A DNA stretch of 64,000 bases from Pectinophora gossypiella (Eukaryota > Arthropoda > Insecta > Lepidoptera > Gelechiidae). The stretch lies in contig NC_065433.1 of NCBI RefSeq assembly GCF_024362695.1, positions 24,027,700 through 24,091,699 of the forward strand, written 5' to 3'. Within the stretch, counting starts at the first letter, position 1. Each line of letters begins with the position of its first letter. The notes beneath the pieces are model-generated. The model was not told the origin of the DNA and did not search any database. It worked only from the letters and a program-made list of their open reading frames with translations. Shown in pieces: positions 42,901 to 54,900 of the stretch. Made by a program: the position numbers and the translations under genes.

Positions 42901-45900
42901 TATACGAGGAAGGTAGGCACTACATTAGCCCGGTCGCAGCGTAGGACGCCCTAAGGGCTCTCATGTTTAGCTTCCATTTTCTCGTCATTCGCTCAATCGA
43001 GTTCCTCTTGCCAGTTTGCGGAAATTCCCCTCATATGTTTTCATTGGTGAAGTTGCTTTTCAATTACACGTTACGGCAGTCGGCACTTTCCTTTTCCCAT
43101 CCACGAGCGTGCTCTTTTTTGAAACTTTTTATTTAAATAACAGGGATTGCGCCTGCATAATAAAAAAAGTTCACTCGGGCTACGAATTGTTTCGATACGG
43201 TGATGTTTCAATGATTGAAGACGGCATTAGTGCGAATAAGTCTTAAGTGGTAGATGGGTTATTCTTAGTTAAGAGGTACTTTCAATGGCTAAGACAAAAA
43301 AATACTTTTTTTCCATACTAACTTCCAAATTAACCTATTTATTTATTTAAACTAAGTGTTTTCTTCTTGCTCACTCAAATTTATTACAGAAACGTATGTA
43401 GTTTAGTCACAATAAGTTCCAATATAAGAAAAAAGTCTCTCCCCTGGTCTGTCCCCAACCCGACTTTATTTGTAATCCAGTTATAATGAGTGCATTAAAA
43501 TTCTACATTTACTTTATCATTGTTATATTTATACAGAACAATAACTTAGTCACAGTGTCTTATAAGTAAAATTACTTTTATTCTAACTTTTCATAAATAA
43601 TATCGACGATGAAAATTGTCCTTCGTATTTCGTGTCTCGTCCCCTGGCTCTTTGTTTTCGTTTAAAAATCAATTTTGTTTAGCAAGTTTGTCGAAGTTGT
43701 GACCTTGAGTGCATAGAGTTTAACGTGAAGTTAGCAACAAGCGGCGCATAAGCCGACTGCGTAACCATTTTAACGGTCATTCTAGTCACGCCGCTCGCTG
43801 GGTGTAGAAGTGTTGAGTGAATGGAGTCTCTCCTCTGGTAAGTTTTATTTAGTAGTCATTCGTTAAAATATTAATATTTACTTAAATATTCACTATTAAT
43901 AGTGCACACAATGTTATGTTTGGTTGTGAATTTCATCCGATAAACACTTTTACGGCTATTTTAGATATCAATCGAAAATGTATCTCCCCTGGCGTATTTC
44001 CCCTGGCTCTTTTGATGGCAGGGGAGATACTTAATGTCCAGGGGAGATACGTTTGTTTGTGTTTTCATGACTACTTCAAAATTTTTCTTTATTTAGTATT
44101 ATTTATATCTTAGCTTTACAATGTAGTATGATTTTTTTACAGGAAAAATGGCGTCTAGAAAAAAAATGACGCGTGAAGAACGACTCGAAAAAAAAAGAAT
44201 AGCAGAACGATTACGATACCAAAAAATTAAAAATGACAAAGATAAGTACGCTCAACAAAAAGTCAAGGAAAGGGAAAAATATGAAAAGAAGAAAGAAAAA
44301 GGAGTTATTAAGACAGTCAATCAAATGACCCCCAGAGAGCAGCGGAAGGCTAGAAAAGTTTGGAGAGAGAAAGCAAAAATTCGTAGACGTCGTTTAGCAC
44401 TCCAAGATTTAAGCAATGCTCCTGAAACTCCACCATGTTCAGATAATGAAGACCCGCCGCAGCCCCCTCAAAATATAAATAGGCGAGCGCAGGCAGCACA
44501 GCAAAAATCAATTCGAGCAAGAAAAGCAAGAAACCTGATAATAAGAAAACAAGAGGCTGAAATAGCTCGACTTAAGTCTGCAGTCCAACGTTACAAGAAG
44601 CAAATACAACGGATCAAAAAACCACCAATTATCACACCCAACACTAAAGTAAATTTACTTACATCAGCAGTAAGTGCAGCTGACAAAGAAACCATAAAGA
44701 AGAAACTGCTTTTCAGTGAAGTTATTACTCAACAACTTAATGAAAATTTTTCAAATATCGACACTGCCCAAGAAAAAAGAGTCTTCAGAAGAGTGTTAAG
44801 TGGGAAAATAGTAAAAAAATACAATGTGTTACCGGAAGAAATGAAAATAAAACCTTTGAGTAAAATAGACAACAAATTAAAACTGATGGATACAAAGCGC
44901 AGCTCAAAAAAACACAGTCTGAATTTGAAAACCTGCATAGTTAAATTTATGGAAGATGATTCGAGCAGTAGACTTTGTGCAGGTAAAAAAGACTTTATAA
45001 AGAAGATGGGCGAGCGTAAGCAAAAGCGAGTTATGCTAGATACGTTATTCAACTTGCACAAACGTTTTCTGGAAAAGACACACATTCAAATATCTTATTC
45101 AGTGTTCTGCAAACTCCGACCATTTTGGGTCGTCCAACCACGCTGTGACAGTCGTAACACTTGCATGTGTGTTATACATAGCAATATAGATTTAATGCTG
45201 AAATCACTTTACAACGCTAAAATAATATCTGTCTCGAATTACGTGGACCTTCTAAACCAAGTTTGCTGCAACAGATTCAACGAAAAATGTTTATTCCGCG
45301 AGTGTAAGATGTGTTTAAACAAAGGTCTTCATTATAAAGAATTCGATAACTCTATTCAACTATTTTACAGCAAGTGGCAAAGTGTACGCCAAGATATCGT
45401 GGATTTAAAAACTCGAAAACCTCGAACTGTAACGAAATGCGTTAAAAGCTCACTACAGATTCTACCAAGGGACTTGATTTTGGATTTGGAATCAAAGATG
45501 GCTAAGTTTTTGAATCACGAACGAAACATAGTGCACCAACATCAAACTATAAAAACAAAAAAGAGTCCCTTACTGAGTCAGAAGCTCTTATACACGTGGA
45601 TTTCAGTGAAAACTACCTAACAAAATACGCTGAAGAAGTACAATCCTTTCATTTCGGAGGATCGAGACAACAAATAAGTATGCACACTGTTGTAGTCTAT
45701 ACTAAAGAAGTCGAGCAAGAGCTAAAAAGCCAATGTTACTGCACATTATCACAAAATTTATCGCACTCACCTCCTGCAATTTGGGCGCATTTACAGCCCA
45801 TACTGGACTGTCTGCCGGCTACTGTTACAACTTTACATTTCTTGAGCGATGGGCCAGTCACCCAATATCGTAATAAAATGATGTTCAAAGTTTTGGCTAC

Positions 45901-48900
45901 GATGCTAGTAGATTTCTACTCTAATCTTGAAAATTTCACTTGGAATTTTCATGAAGCAGGACACGGTAAGGGAGCTCCTGACGGAGTGGGAGCTACTTGC
46001 AAGAGAACTGCAGATAGATTAGTTGCGAGTGGCACCGATATTTCATCAATAGATGACCTAGCTAAAGCCCTTGAGAAAAGCTGCCCGAATATTAAAATTT
46101 TTACCGTAGATGATGCAAACATATCTGAAAAAACAGCAAAATTAGGTTCTACTGAAGGTTTAAAGACTTTTTCAGGCACACTAAAGGTTCACCAGGTCAC
46201 TGGTTGCGTTCTTATACCTAATTGCCTGATAATGAAAAGTTTGAGCTGCTTCTGTGACTCAGAGTTATGTCGTCATTTTCATTTGGGTACTTTGGATTAT
46301 CGACAAACACAACTTCGTCTACGTGTTGATGATATTTACGGAGCTAGCGATTCAGAAGATGAACCACTAATCAATTTCGCATCTCAAGAACGCAGGAAGA
46401 AGCTTCAAGAAACACTACAGCATTCTGTGCCTGCCAGTATTAAAAGCAAACTGCACAAAGATAATTTAAAGCCCTCAACATCTGGAAAGGAAACATTCTG
46501 CAACGGTGATTTTCTGCTGGTTAAACTGCAAGATAGGAAAACAGAATATCGTTATGTTGCAATGTGCACAGGTGTTGAAGAAGATGATGAACTTCAAGTT
46601 AAATTTTGTAAAATCGTTGATGAAACCGGAAAAAAGTTCAGAATTAATGATGAAGATATTTCTTTCATCACCTGGGATCAAGTTTTTAAAAAACTTCCCG
46701 CCCCAAACTTAAAAATGAGGGGGCAACGTATTTTTTATTCATTTAATGAATCTATTGATGTCTTTGAACGCGGATTTTAAAATTTTAATATTTCTAATTA
46801 CCTTTTAATTAAAATGTTTTTTATATTTTAAGTACAAGAAAAGTTTAATACTGTTACTTAAGTTTTGTTTCTTTTTATTTCATTATTTACTATTGATATG
46901 ATTAATAGTAAAGTTATAGATATTTTTGTTTTGATTGAAAGAAAAAGTAAGAACCTATTTGTTTTGTACCTAGCCTTAAGAAACATTTAATTTTATAAAC
47001 AATGACTGCAAAGAAATGAAAAGTCTGATTATAAATAATTAATAAGTAAAATTTAAATAAAATAATAATGTTGATTCTTAAAAAAACTCTGTTTTTAATA
47101 TGTCTGCCTCTCTTCCCTGTCCATAGAGTATCCTCCCCTGTGCATCTTGTCTCTACCCTGTACTGAGTATCTACCCTGGTTACTTATAAATCGAGAAAAA
47201 ACTAACAAATTGACTGGCCACTTTGTAAACGTTAACAACTTAAATGTTTCTATATAAAAAAAATATAATTAAGTAGAAACATTAAAAAAAATGCCATGCC
47301 GTCACTTCATACAACATATTACCTCTTAACTAAGAATGACCCAGATCTCGCTTTGTTGTTTGCGGAGGGGTCAAAGGGCCACGCTTACGTGGTGGCCGCG
47401 CGGTGCAGAGCAATTCGCGAGCAAGACTCACCATTTCGCTCTCGATAGCGCGCGGCCGCCGATGACGAGCCGGTTATGTAATGTAAATGTTTACGTACCT
47501 ACCTACTACACGTGCCCGCCACCACGTGCCCCAACCGAGAACACTAGCCTTGTGAATTATTTATTTACGAGGCAACATTTTCACACGCCGGTCGACGAAC
47601 TCTTGAATGATCTTGGAACATTTACGACGATTAATCTCAGCATGTCTAGAATGACATTACTACTCCTATTCCAGTCTTATGCGATCTCCTGTAATCTTTC
47701 GCAGAAAACTTCGTACTGACGTAGAAGAGTAATATCAGATATAAGAAATTCCCAATTGTCTATACTTACATGCCACAGAAAATATTACTGCAATATTATA
47801 CATACTCTATCTTTCTCTACCGTAATCTAATGTTCTTCGAATCGAAAGAAAAAATCTTGTAAAAATGCAGTATAACATAACAACAAAATAAGCGTCTGCA
47901 ATTTACACTTTTGTGGGTTGAATAGTATTGCGGTTATTTAAATGATACTCATCACGAGACTATTTATAAAGTACACGTTACATCAAAACGCAGCTTTCGT
48001 ACTACTGACCTAGCCTTAAATGATATAAATTGTGACTTTCCTAAAACTCAGACAACGCACAAGAAGTCGAGCAGTTCTGCCGCATTTAACTTTTTGAGAC
48101 GACCGATCTAAGTTGTTGTGAGTCGAAATACATGGAAACAATTCCGTAATGAATATCGATTCGCGCGAGGCTCAATTTGTTATACAACGGGTCGACAGGC
48201 CTTTCTCTCGACTCAATGGTGTATTTCATGATCGACGTCACCCAATTCCCAGTACTAAGCTGTAGAGATACAACATCGCCTCAATGCAGAATGATCAGTG
48301 TATACCTATGTATGCATGTTTATATGCAGTATTATTCACCGCTTCCCGCAATGTGTAGTGTAGACGTACCGACAGGAGCGATTTGATGTTTATTTGCGTC
48401 AGGATTTGGGCCAAGTGCAGTCGGTCGGCTGATTTAAACCGATGTCGTTTGTCTAGTCACTGACAACTCACTGGCTGTGTGTGAATTGGCAATGTTGACA
48501 CTCATAATAAACTCGCAGTTCCTGTTGGCGTTGTAGACGACGGAAAGAATTTCAAACTGTCCACTGGACCTGAAGACTTCACAGGCCCAGTTTTTTACAG
48601 AAGCATCTGCTTGTCTGACCTTCCAACCCGCGAAGGGAAAACCAGCCCAATACAGGTTAGAACACATAGGTATCTCCGAAACGCATTTCTCGGGAATGTG
48701 AGTTTCATAAACATGAATTCGAAAACAAATGAGAATCAAACGTTTTACCAACTGGTCTACTACGGCTCTTCAATCATGGCAAATCAATGTTAAATCAAAA
48801 TTACATCCTCAAACTAAACCAATATCACCTATAGTCGCATAAAGAAGTTGTTAAATCTGATAATGAAGATATTGTTCTTTATTGTTGAAATGTTCGAAAG

Positions 48901-51900
48901 CTCAAGCTTCATTCAATTTGTCAAGTACTTAATACAAGAATCCGTAACGTACAAAATCATTAACAGGAAATATTTTTATCTGAATCCTGAATCGTGAAAT
49001 ACCGATATAGAAGGAAAATCATAAAATAATTTTGAAACGAGTAGGTAGCAAAGATATTCAAACTACTTTTGGTAATAGAAGCCATAACTAAACAAAAACT
49101 ACCCGAGCACCACATTTATTTTTTGAAGTGACTAGCTTGTCACAACTTCCGATTTATTTCAAACACGAATAGCAAAGCAGTAGATACCATAATTTTGAAC
49201 GTTACCTCAATATTTAAAACGAAAAATATTTTTCTCTAAGTTATTCCTAGTACAATTTTTTGAAGATACCTATTAAATCAACAGACCTTAAGAGAACACC
49301 TCGGTTACAAATATCTAGATAGAAGCGCTCAGTATGTCCCGACAGCTTCCAACAATAATAATTAATTGACTCGTCCGTTCGTTATCGTGCTTTTATATTG
49401 ACGTTCCCGAGCGAGCAAGCGAGCGAGGCGCATTCGGAATGAAATTTCCATAAAAACTTTTGTGCTCCAGCGGACGTTGTGAGCGCACGTTAAAATCGTC
49501 GGCTGGCAATAAAACAGCGGCCGGTGCGGCGAGGCGCGACGAACTGAGCGGCGGGTGTGAGCGAGACAGGGCGAGAGATAATGGACTTGGTACGAAATGA
49601 AGAACGCGCTGCCGAGCCGAGCGAGCGAGTTGGAGCACGGCAAAAACATCGGCGCGGTTATCGCGCTCCCCCCGCCGGCCCCGCGCGCCTCGCCGCGCCC
49701 TGGGACCGGACTCGTCTGATCGACGCCGGAGCCTCTCGCGGGCGAGCTAACCTCGACAGCGGGGGGTCGTGAGTCGCCCGTCGAGCCGAGCTCTTTCCAA
49801 CGCTGTGAACGCGCCGTATACCCGCTCTCTCTATAATATGGCGAGATTTTAACGTTGAAAAAGCCTTACATTTGTACGCGTTCGTTTGACAGTTTGTTCT
49901 CGTTGACTGTGAACACAGTCTAATCGCATATACCGTTGTTCGTTATAATCGAAAGGGGCCTATCGATTGATTTACGACTAGCCGGCGTTCACTGCTCTGA
50001 AACGGTATGTACTATCATATGATTGTCGAAATAGTTGTTTGTTGAGTTTGTTTATATTGTCAGAACATGCTTAATTGAATTACATTTTGGGAATAACTAT
50101 ATGGAAGCTTGGAATGTGTAATTCCAGGAACTGGCAATTAGTGTTTTTGTTTTGTATCTGAAGGAGTATTGTTTGCGGGGATGCCAGGCGTCGTTTTATT
50201 GTGAGATTACCGCAAGTGACCGTGCACTGTTGACTCAGCCGCGCTATTGTTGGTCTGACTGCGGAGGTTGCAGTGTCAAGGCGGCTCATCTAGCCATTGA
50301 ACGCCTGTGCAACCTAGCTCCTTTACTGCTGGCACATCCACTCCACTGCACATGCTGGTTACAATAACAAGTACACTCTCTGAGATTACTTCAGACGTGC
50401 ATGATTTTTGTTTTAGTATCAGCATTCTCTTCTCTTATATTCAGTTGACGTCATTTGGACGACGCCTGTTTATACTGGATCATTACTTGTAATATTTACT
50501 ATCTGAATAAGTCTAATCAAGTCTACAAAGTTTGCCGCATTCTCAAATAAGTTATGCTGAACTGGAAACACGTTTGCGATGTGAATCATTTAACTAGACT
50601 CAGTGCAATTACGTTTTATAGCAACTTTGATAAAGTTATAAAATGTATGCTAATAGCAACCAACGGCACATGCAATTTGTAATCAACAGTAATCAAATTA
50701 CCTCACTATGGGTGTTTAGTGTGTAAAGTAATCTATTCAATATGAATATTCTTGGTAACTTGGTTTGTTTATCAGTATTTAACTTAAATTAAAAAAATAT
50801 TGAAAGTTCCAGGAGTGCGGCAAAGTGTTCTTAGTATAAACTATTAACACCTTTAATAGCGAAAACTTTGAAACTAAGCTCTTGTATAATTTAATAACTT
50901 ACTAGAACAGTCAAGAAACGCTGCATTTGAAAAAGTTTATTTGTGTTTGGTGTTTATATCATGACTGTGTAGAGTTTTCAAAGAATTACTCTTCTTCCAA
51001 TCACCTATACACATATATTTATTAGCACTTGCATCATAACATCTTTCAAGACATCCAAGCACATTCTTCTATGAAAACTTCGAAATAGATTTGTAAAGTA
51101 TTCTTGTTTTTCTGTTTCTATGCTCCATCCAACATATTTATCACTTGCCTCCAAGATACACTGTATATTATGTTTCCGTGCTTGCCGCCTGTTGTTGTTG
51201 GTTGATGACAAGAAGTGGTGGCTGTTGGTGTTAATTACTTTTTGTTTTTTACTGCGCATACATATTCTTCTTCTGTCGTGTGGTTGCGTGTGATGGGATG
51301 GCCAACGACACCAACCGTGGTGTTAGCATGATAATAACAAGTAATGTTTGGTTGCAGGATCTGACCGGCCAGAACAGCAATGACTCTGGAGGCAGCGGCA
51401 GCGCCGGGCGCGCCACCACGCCGCACCTGAGGCCGACACCCAGCCCCACCGGCTCCAGCGGCTCTCGATCCATGTCACCGGCTGTCGGTAAGTCTACCAA
51501 CTTCGTAATCTCGCGGGTCCCGGGGTCGATTCTCGGTGGGGAAATGTCACATCATTCGACATTGCAGACTGCTCTGATCATTACAACCACCAACCACCCT
51601 CGACCTGGATGAAAGGTCCAGGTACAATTCCTGGTACATACATGTCACATGTCACTGTAATCCCAAGTTTGTTTAGGACATAGCAGGCTGAACACCCGAT
51701 TGTCTAAAGGTAAGATGATTCCGTGCTTCGGAAGACACGTTAAGTTGGTACATGCTATATTTTCTTAAGTAAGTATGTAGTTGTGTGGTTCACTAATAAC
51801 CATAACAAAGGGGTTAATGGGTTTGCTCATTGACATCACACCCCACATGAGAACAAGAATCACGCTCCTACATTAACACCACCCCTTCTAAAACTGCCCT

Positions 51901-54900
51901 GTTATCTACAACCACCGGAAGTTCTAAGCCAAAGAAAAAGTAAGACCAGTAGCAATCGTAAAAGTTAATGTCTTGAACTAGCGCAAACCGCAGCTACTCA
52001 CTCGTTTGATTTCATTGAAGTAGCTCGTAGTAAAAACCTTGACACAATTCATCTATCAATGAATACGCATCCTGTTGCACAACAGCTGATGTCATAAGTG
52101 CATCCACCTCTTCTAGATGTATCCCGACTAATTTGAACCTTATTCCCTGGCGATAAGGGTTTATATACTGTAGGGCGGATATTGTCGGTTCCTTTGTTTG
52201 GTCACAGTCGTGTTGATCAGATTCGTTGTGCATATTCCGTCACCGGCAGACACGGGCTTTCCCGACATTGACCCACATAGAGCGGGCGCTCAGAGTACGC
52301 CGTATTTTGCCCCTTTTGCGGGCGCGATCCACCCCCCACCGCCCACCTTATGTACGAGCCACGGGGTGGTCGCGGTATATAGGGCCTCGTGAAAAACTTA
52401 CCCCCTCCGTCGGGGCGAGCACGCAAAACAGGACCTTCCAATTCACCTCAAACCTCAAAGCGTCGGCTACGATATAAAATATAAAGAAATTGAAACTAAT
52501 TAATCTGCAAATAAAAATAATGCCGATACTATCTGCCACAAGTTTAATCTGAAGAGAAGTATCTTTGAATGTCGGCTTGTCCATTTCGTTTTTAAAACAA
52601 GTGTCAATGCAAGGGGCCCATCGTAACCATATGGGGATTAATACAAATATCACGTTATCGTCGTGTATCTAGGCAAAGATTTCTGAAACGCTGTTGTCGG
52701 GCTTCCCTCGCAGTGTCCTTGACGAGTTCACCCGCCCCCGGCCCACCTCATCTTATGTACACCCAGTGTCACGAATTGTTTGATATACATGTACTTTCGC
52801 CTACTTATCCGATTTTAGAGTTTTACTACAAGTTCATTCATGAAACTTGGGACGATTCACTCCCCAAAACCCTTTTCGTTTACACCTATATAGGTGTCCT
52901 TATGTACTCTACACAGGTAGTCAAGACCCAATACTTTGAAAATTGAACGAGAATACGACGAGTCCACGACCTTTTGTAATATAATGTAACAGACTGTACA
53001 TAATGATAGCCAAACGTTGCTTATACTGGTTGTAAGTTTATGGTTTTAGTCTTTTTTCTTTTTACCAAATAACGAGCTGTTAAAATGCCTTTTTATAGGT
53101 ACGTATTTTATTAAGCGGTTTCAATTTTGTGTCCAATGATAAACGTTAAAAGCAATTTACCAAATACCGGCTCGAAGGAACGGTAACCGCAAAGCAGTCG
53201 TGTTTTGTTAACGTTGGCGATTGCCGAACGCGGCTTTCTCAAAACATCGCGCTATAGACCGGGCCAGCGACTGCCACCGCGCTCGAGTCTCGAATACCGG
53301 TTATATGACCGCAATACTCCTTTATTCTGCCTCTCGTGCGCCGCTGCTATTTCGCCTTGTACGGCGTCCAACGCTTTGTATGCTTCCACCAGCCAACTGG
53401 CAGTGAAGGCAAATACAGCGTTGTATCCGTCGGCGGTGTATAGTTTGCTCCGAGCTGGTACCGCGGTGAAGGCTTAACATGACTGTATGACGTCAACCGT
53501 TCGGCTCGTCGGGCTTCTCGACTCTCGACAAACAGCAAACGGAATATGTATGTGAAGTCTCGCGTTAGAAAATTATAGACGAAGCGTTCCAGGAAAAAGA
53601 CAGATGTTTATTGTACCTATGCACGTGGAAATTAAAACTAACTACTCGATCGGAATATACAAAACTTTCAATAAAAAGTACTCTGTTCTAATTTAATTTG
53701 TCGATGGTATAAAAAAAATCCTTTACTATCAAATAAATGAGTTTTGAATAAAGAGGAAGTGATTTTGCTTCACTTTGACTACCTAATGGTTATCATACCA
53801 GCATCAATAACCGCAAGACACAAGTACAAATAACATGAACTTTAACGAAAGAGTTAGTAGCAATTGATTGATTGATGCATACTAGCTACTAGTACCTGAG
53901 TACTACGTAGTACTTAGATCAGGTAGCTTGTTTTCTTATCAATCTATAAATAAAAATTAAGTCCTGTTTATCGACCGCATTGTACTCGTTTCCAATTCAA
54001 GTTCCATCGTTATTTGAACACAATGAAGCCGCAATACCACAACCCGACGCGTTCGAAGGTGAATTGCGTATTGTTTGACGCTCGCATACAACGTGACTTT
54101 CGAAAACGACTTTATTTTTCGACCTATAAGGTTTAATTTACACAAAGTACACTTACCGGCGTAGTCGTGGAATTTTGGACTCTGTATCGATCGCTTTAGG
54201 TAGTATTTGAATGTATGTGGCGCGGCTGTCTTAGTATACGGGCGCGCTAAAAGCGTTTCGCAGTCGTCCGTCGTGCGTATCGACGGCCGAGCAGAGGAAT
54301 GCCATCAACTAAGATAAGGCCGGCTCGAGGGAGCCAACTTGAACGCTGACTCTCAGTGTCGCGCGACACTCGAAACCTATATTTATACTGAAACTTAGTC
54401 AGCTATTTTTGTTTATAGAGGTATCCTTTGTTTGTCGCATTGGTCGTATTAGATTACAATGATTACTGCTTATATTAATTATTTTTCTCGGTTTCAAGTT
54501 GTCGCAAGCAAGTTACAATAAATGCATTTTACGGCAAATAATTGTGCATACTAGATTGTCTATGGTAGAAACACTAGAACTGGCATGAAAGTTCATTGCT
54601 TTACATAAATGCCGGGAGTCATCGCTCGTTCCTGCTTCACGAACAAGAACGGTGGGATTGTATAGTGCTTATGTGAGAGGCAGGTGTGCTTGTCGTCACA
54701 CAAATGCCTCTATGTATTTGCAGCCACGTGCCAGCGCGTCCTTGACAAGGCCAACAACCTCCCACTTTAATGAAAAAAAAAAAAGAAGAAACAAAACGCT
54801 TTTTGCCCCGATCCCACCATAATGTTTGTTTTGATCGTTTTCACGTAAACGATCCGTCGTGGTTTGTTTTGAATACTTTTTTGTTGTGCAAGGATCGATG

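Larger units (their letters stand above)
43256..47342 (+). mobile_element. 4.1-kb DNA transposon with split DDE-type transposase
   Basis: A complete-looking class II element. It has 23-bp terminal inverted repeats matching at 22 positions, a candidate AGAT duplication, many subterminal CCCCTGG motifs, a probable 5'UTR intron, two long overlapping ORFs on the + strand and an AATAAA at 47056. The product family is one I recognise from many arthropod genomes as uncharacterised proteins with SDGP..QYRN and E.GHGKG..DG motifs. The 4-bp duplication and GGG terminus make the Sola superfamily (Sola2-like) my best guess, but this is recollection and unproven. Near-identical ends and intact frames suggest a recent insertion. 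It lies in sense orientation within the host intron. Confidence 0.85.
19338..51357 (+). other. osa giant intron (32 kb) hosting several transposons
   Basis: The largest intron in the window. It contains the 4.1-kb DNA transposon (43256-47342), the nested hAT/gypsy insertion (30779-34075), foldback 26052-26190, LINE fragments, dispersed repeats, and GC-rich islands (20100-20580, 36690-36950, 49400-49810). No other osa exon could be supported; the flanking phases (0 to 0) do not require one. Between listed items I see only AT-rich intron. Confidence 0.7.

Noticed and set aside
43986..44044. CRISPR-like or minisatellite array
   Set aside because: Copies are short, unevenly spaced and in both orientations, and extend to the other end of a eukaryotic transposon.
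44729..45085. 118-codon antisense frame within the transposase
   Set aside because: Shadow of ORF1; the sense strand carries the conserved motifs.
45596..45598. Independent start of ORF2 at 45596
   Set aside because: The codon is GTG, and the conserved ALIHV before the catalytic Asp lies upstream in the same frame, so the start is an artefact of ORF calling.
49557..49772. Frame with ATG in the CpG island ending near a donor
   Set aside because: As coding exon: its phase (2) is incompatible with exon 4 (phase 0). Kept only as a possible non-coding exon or promoter region.
54705..54780. Exon-like segment after tatttgcag with a 15-codon frame
   Set aside because: No donor in frame, immediate stop, and the sequence resembles repeat-derived intron. 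It does not fit between exons 4 and 5 (phase 1).
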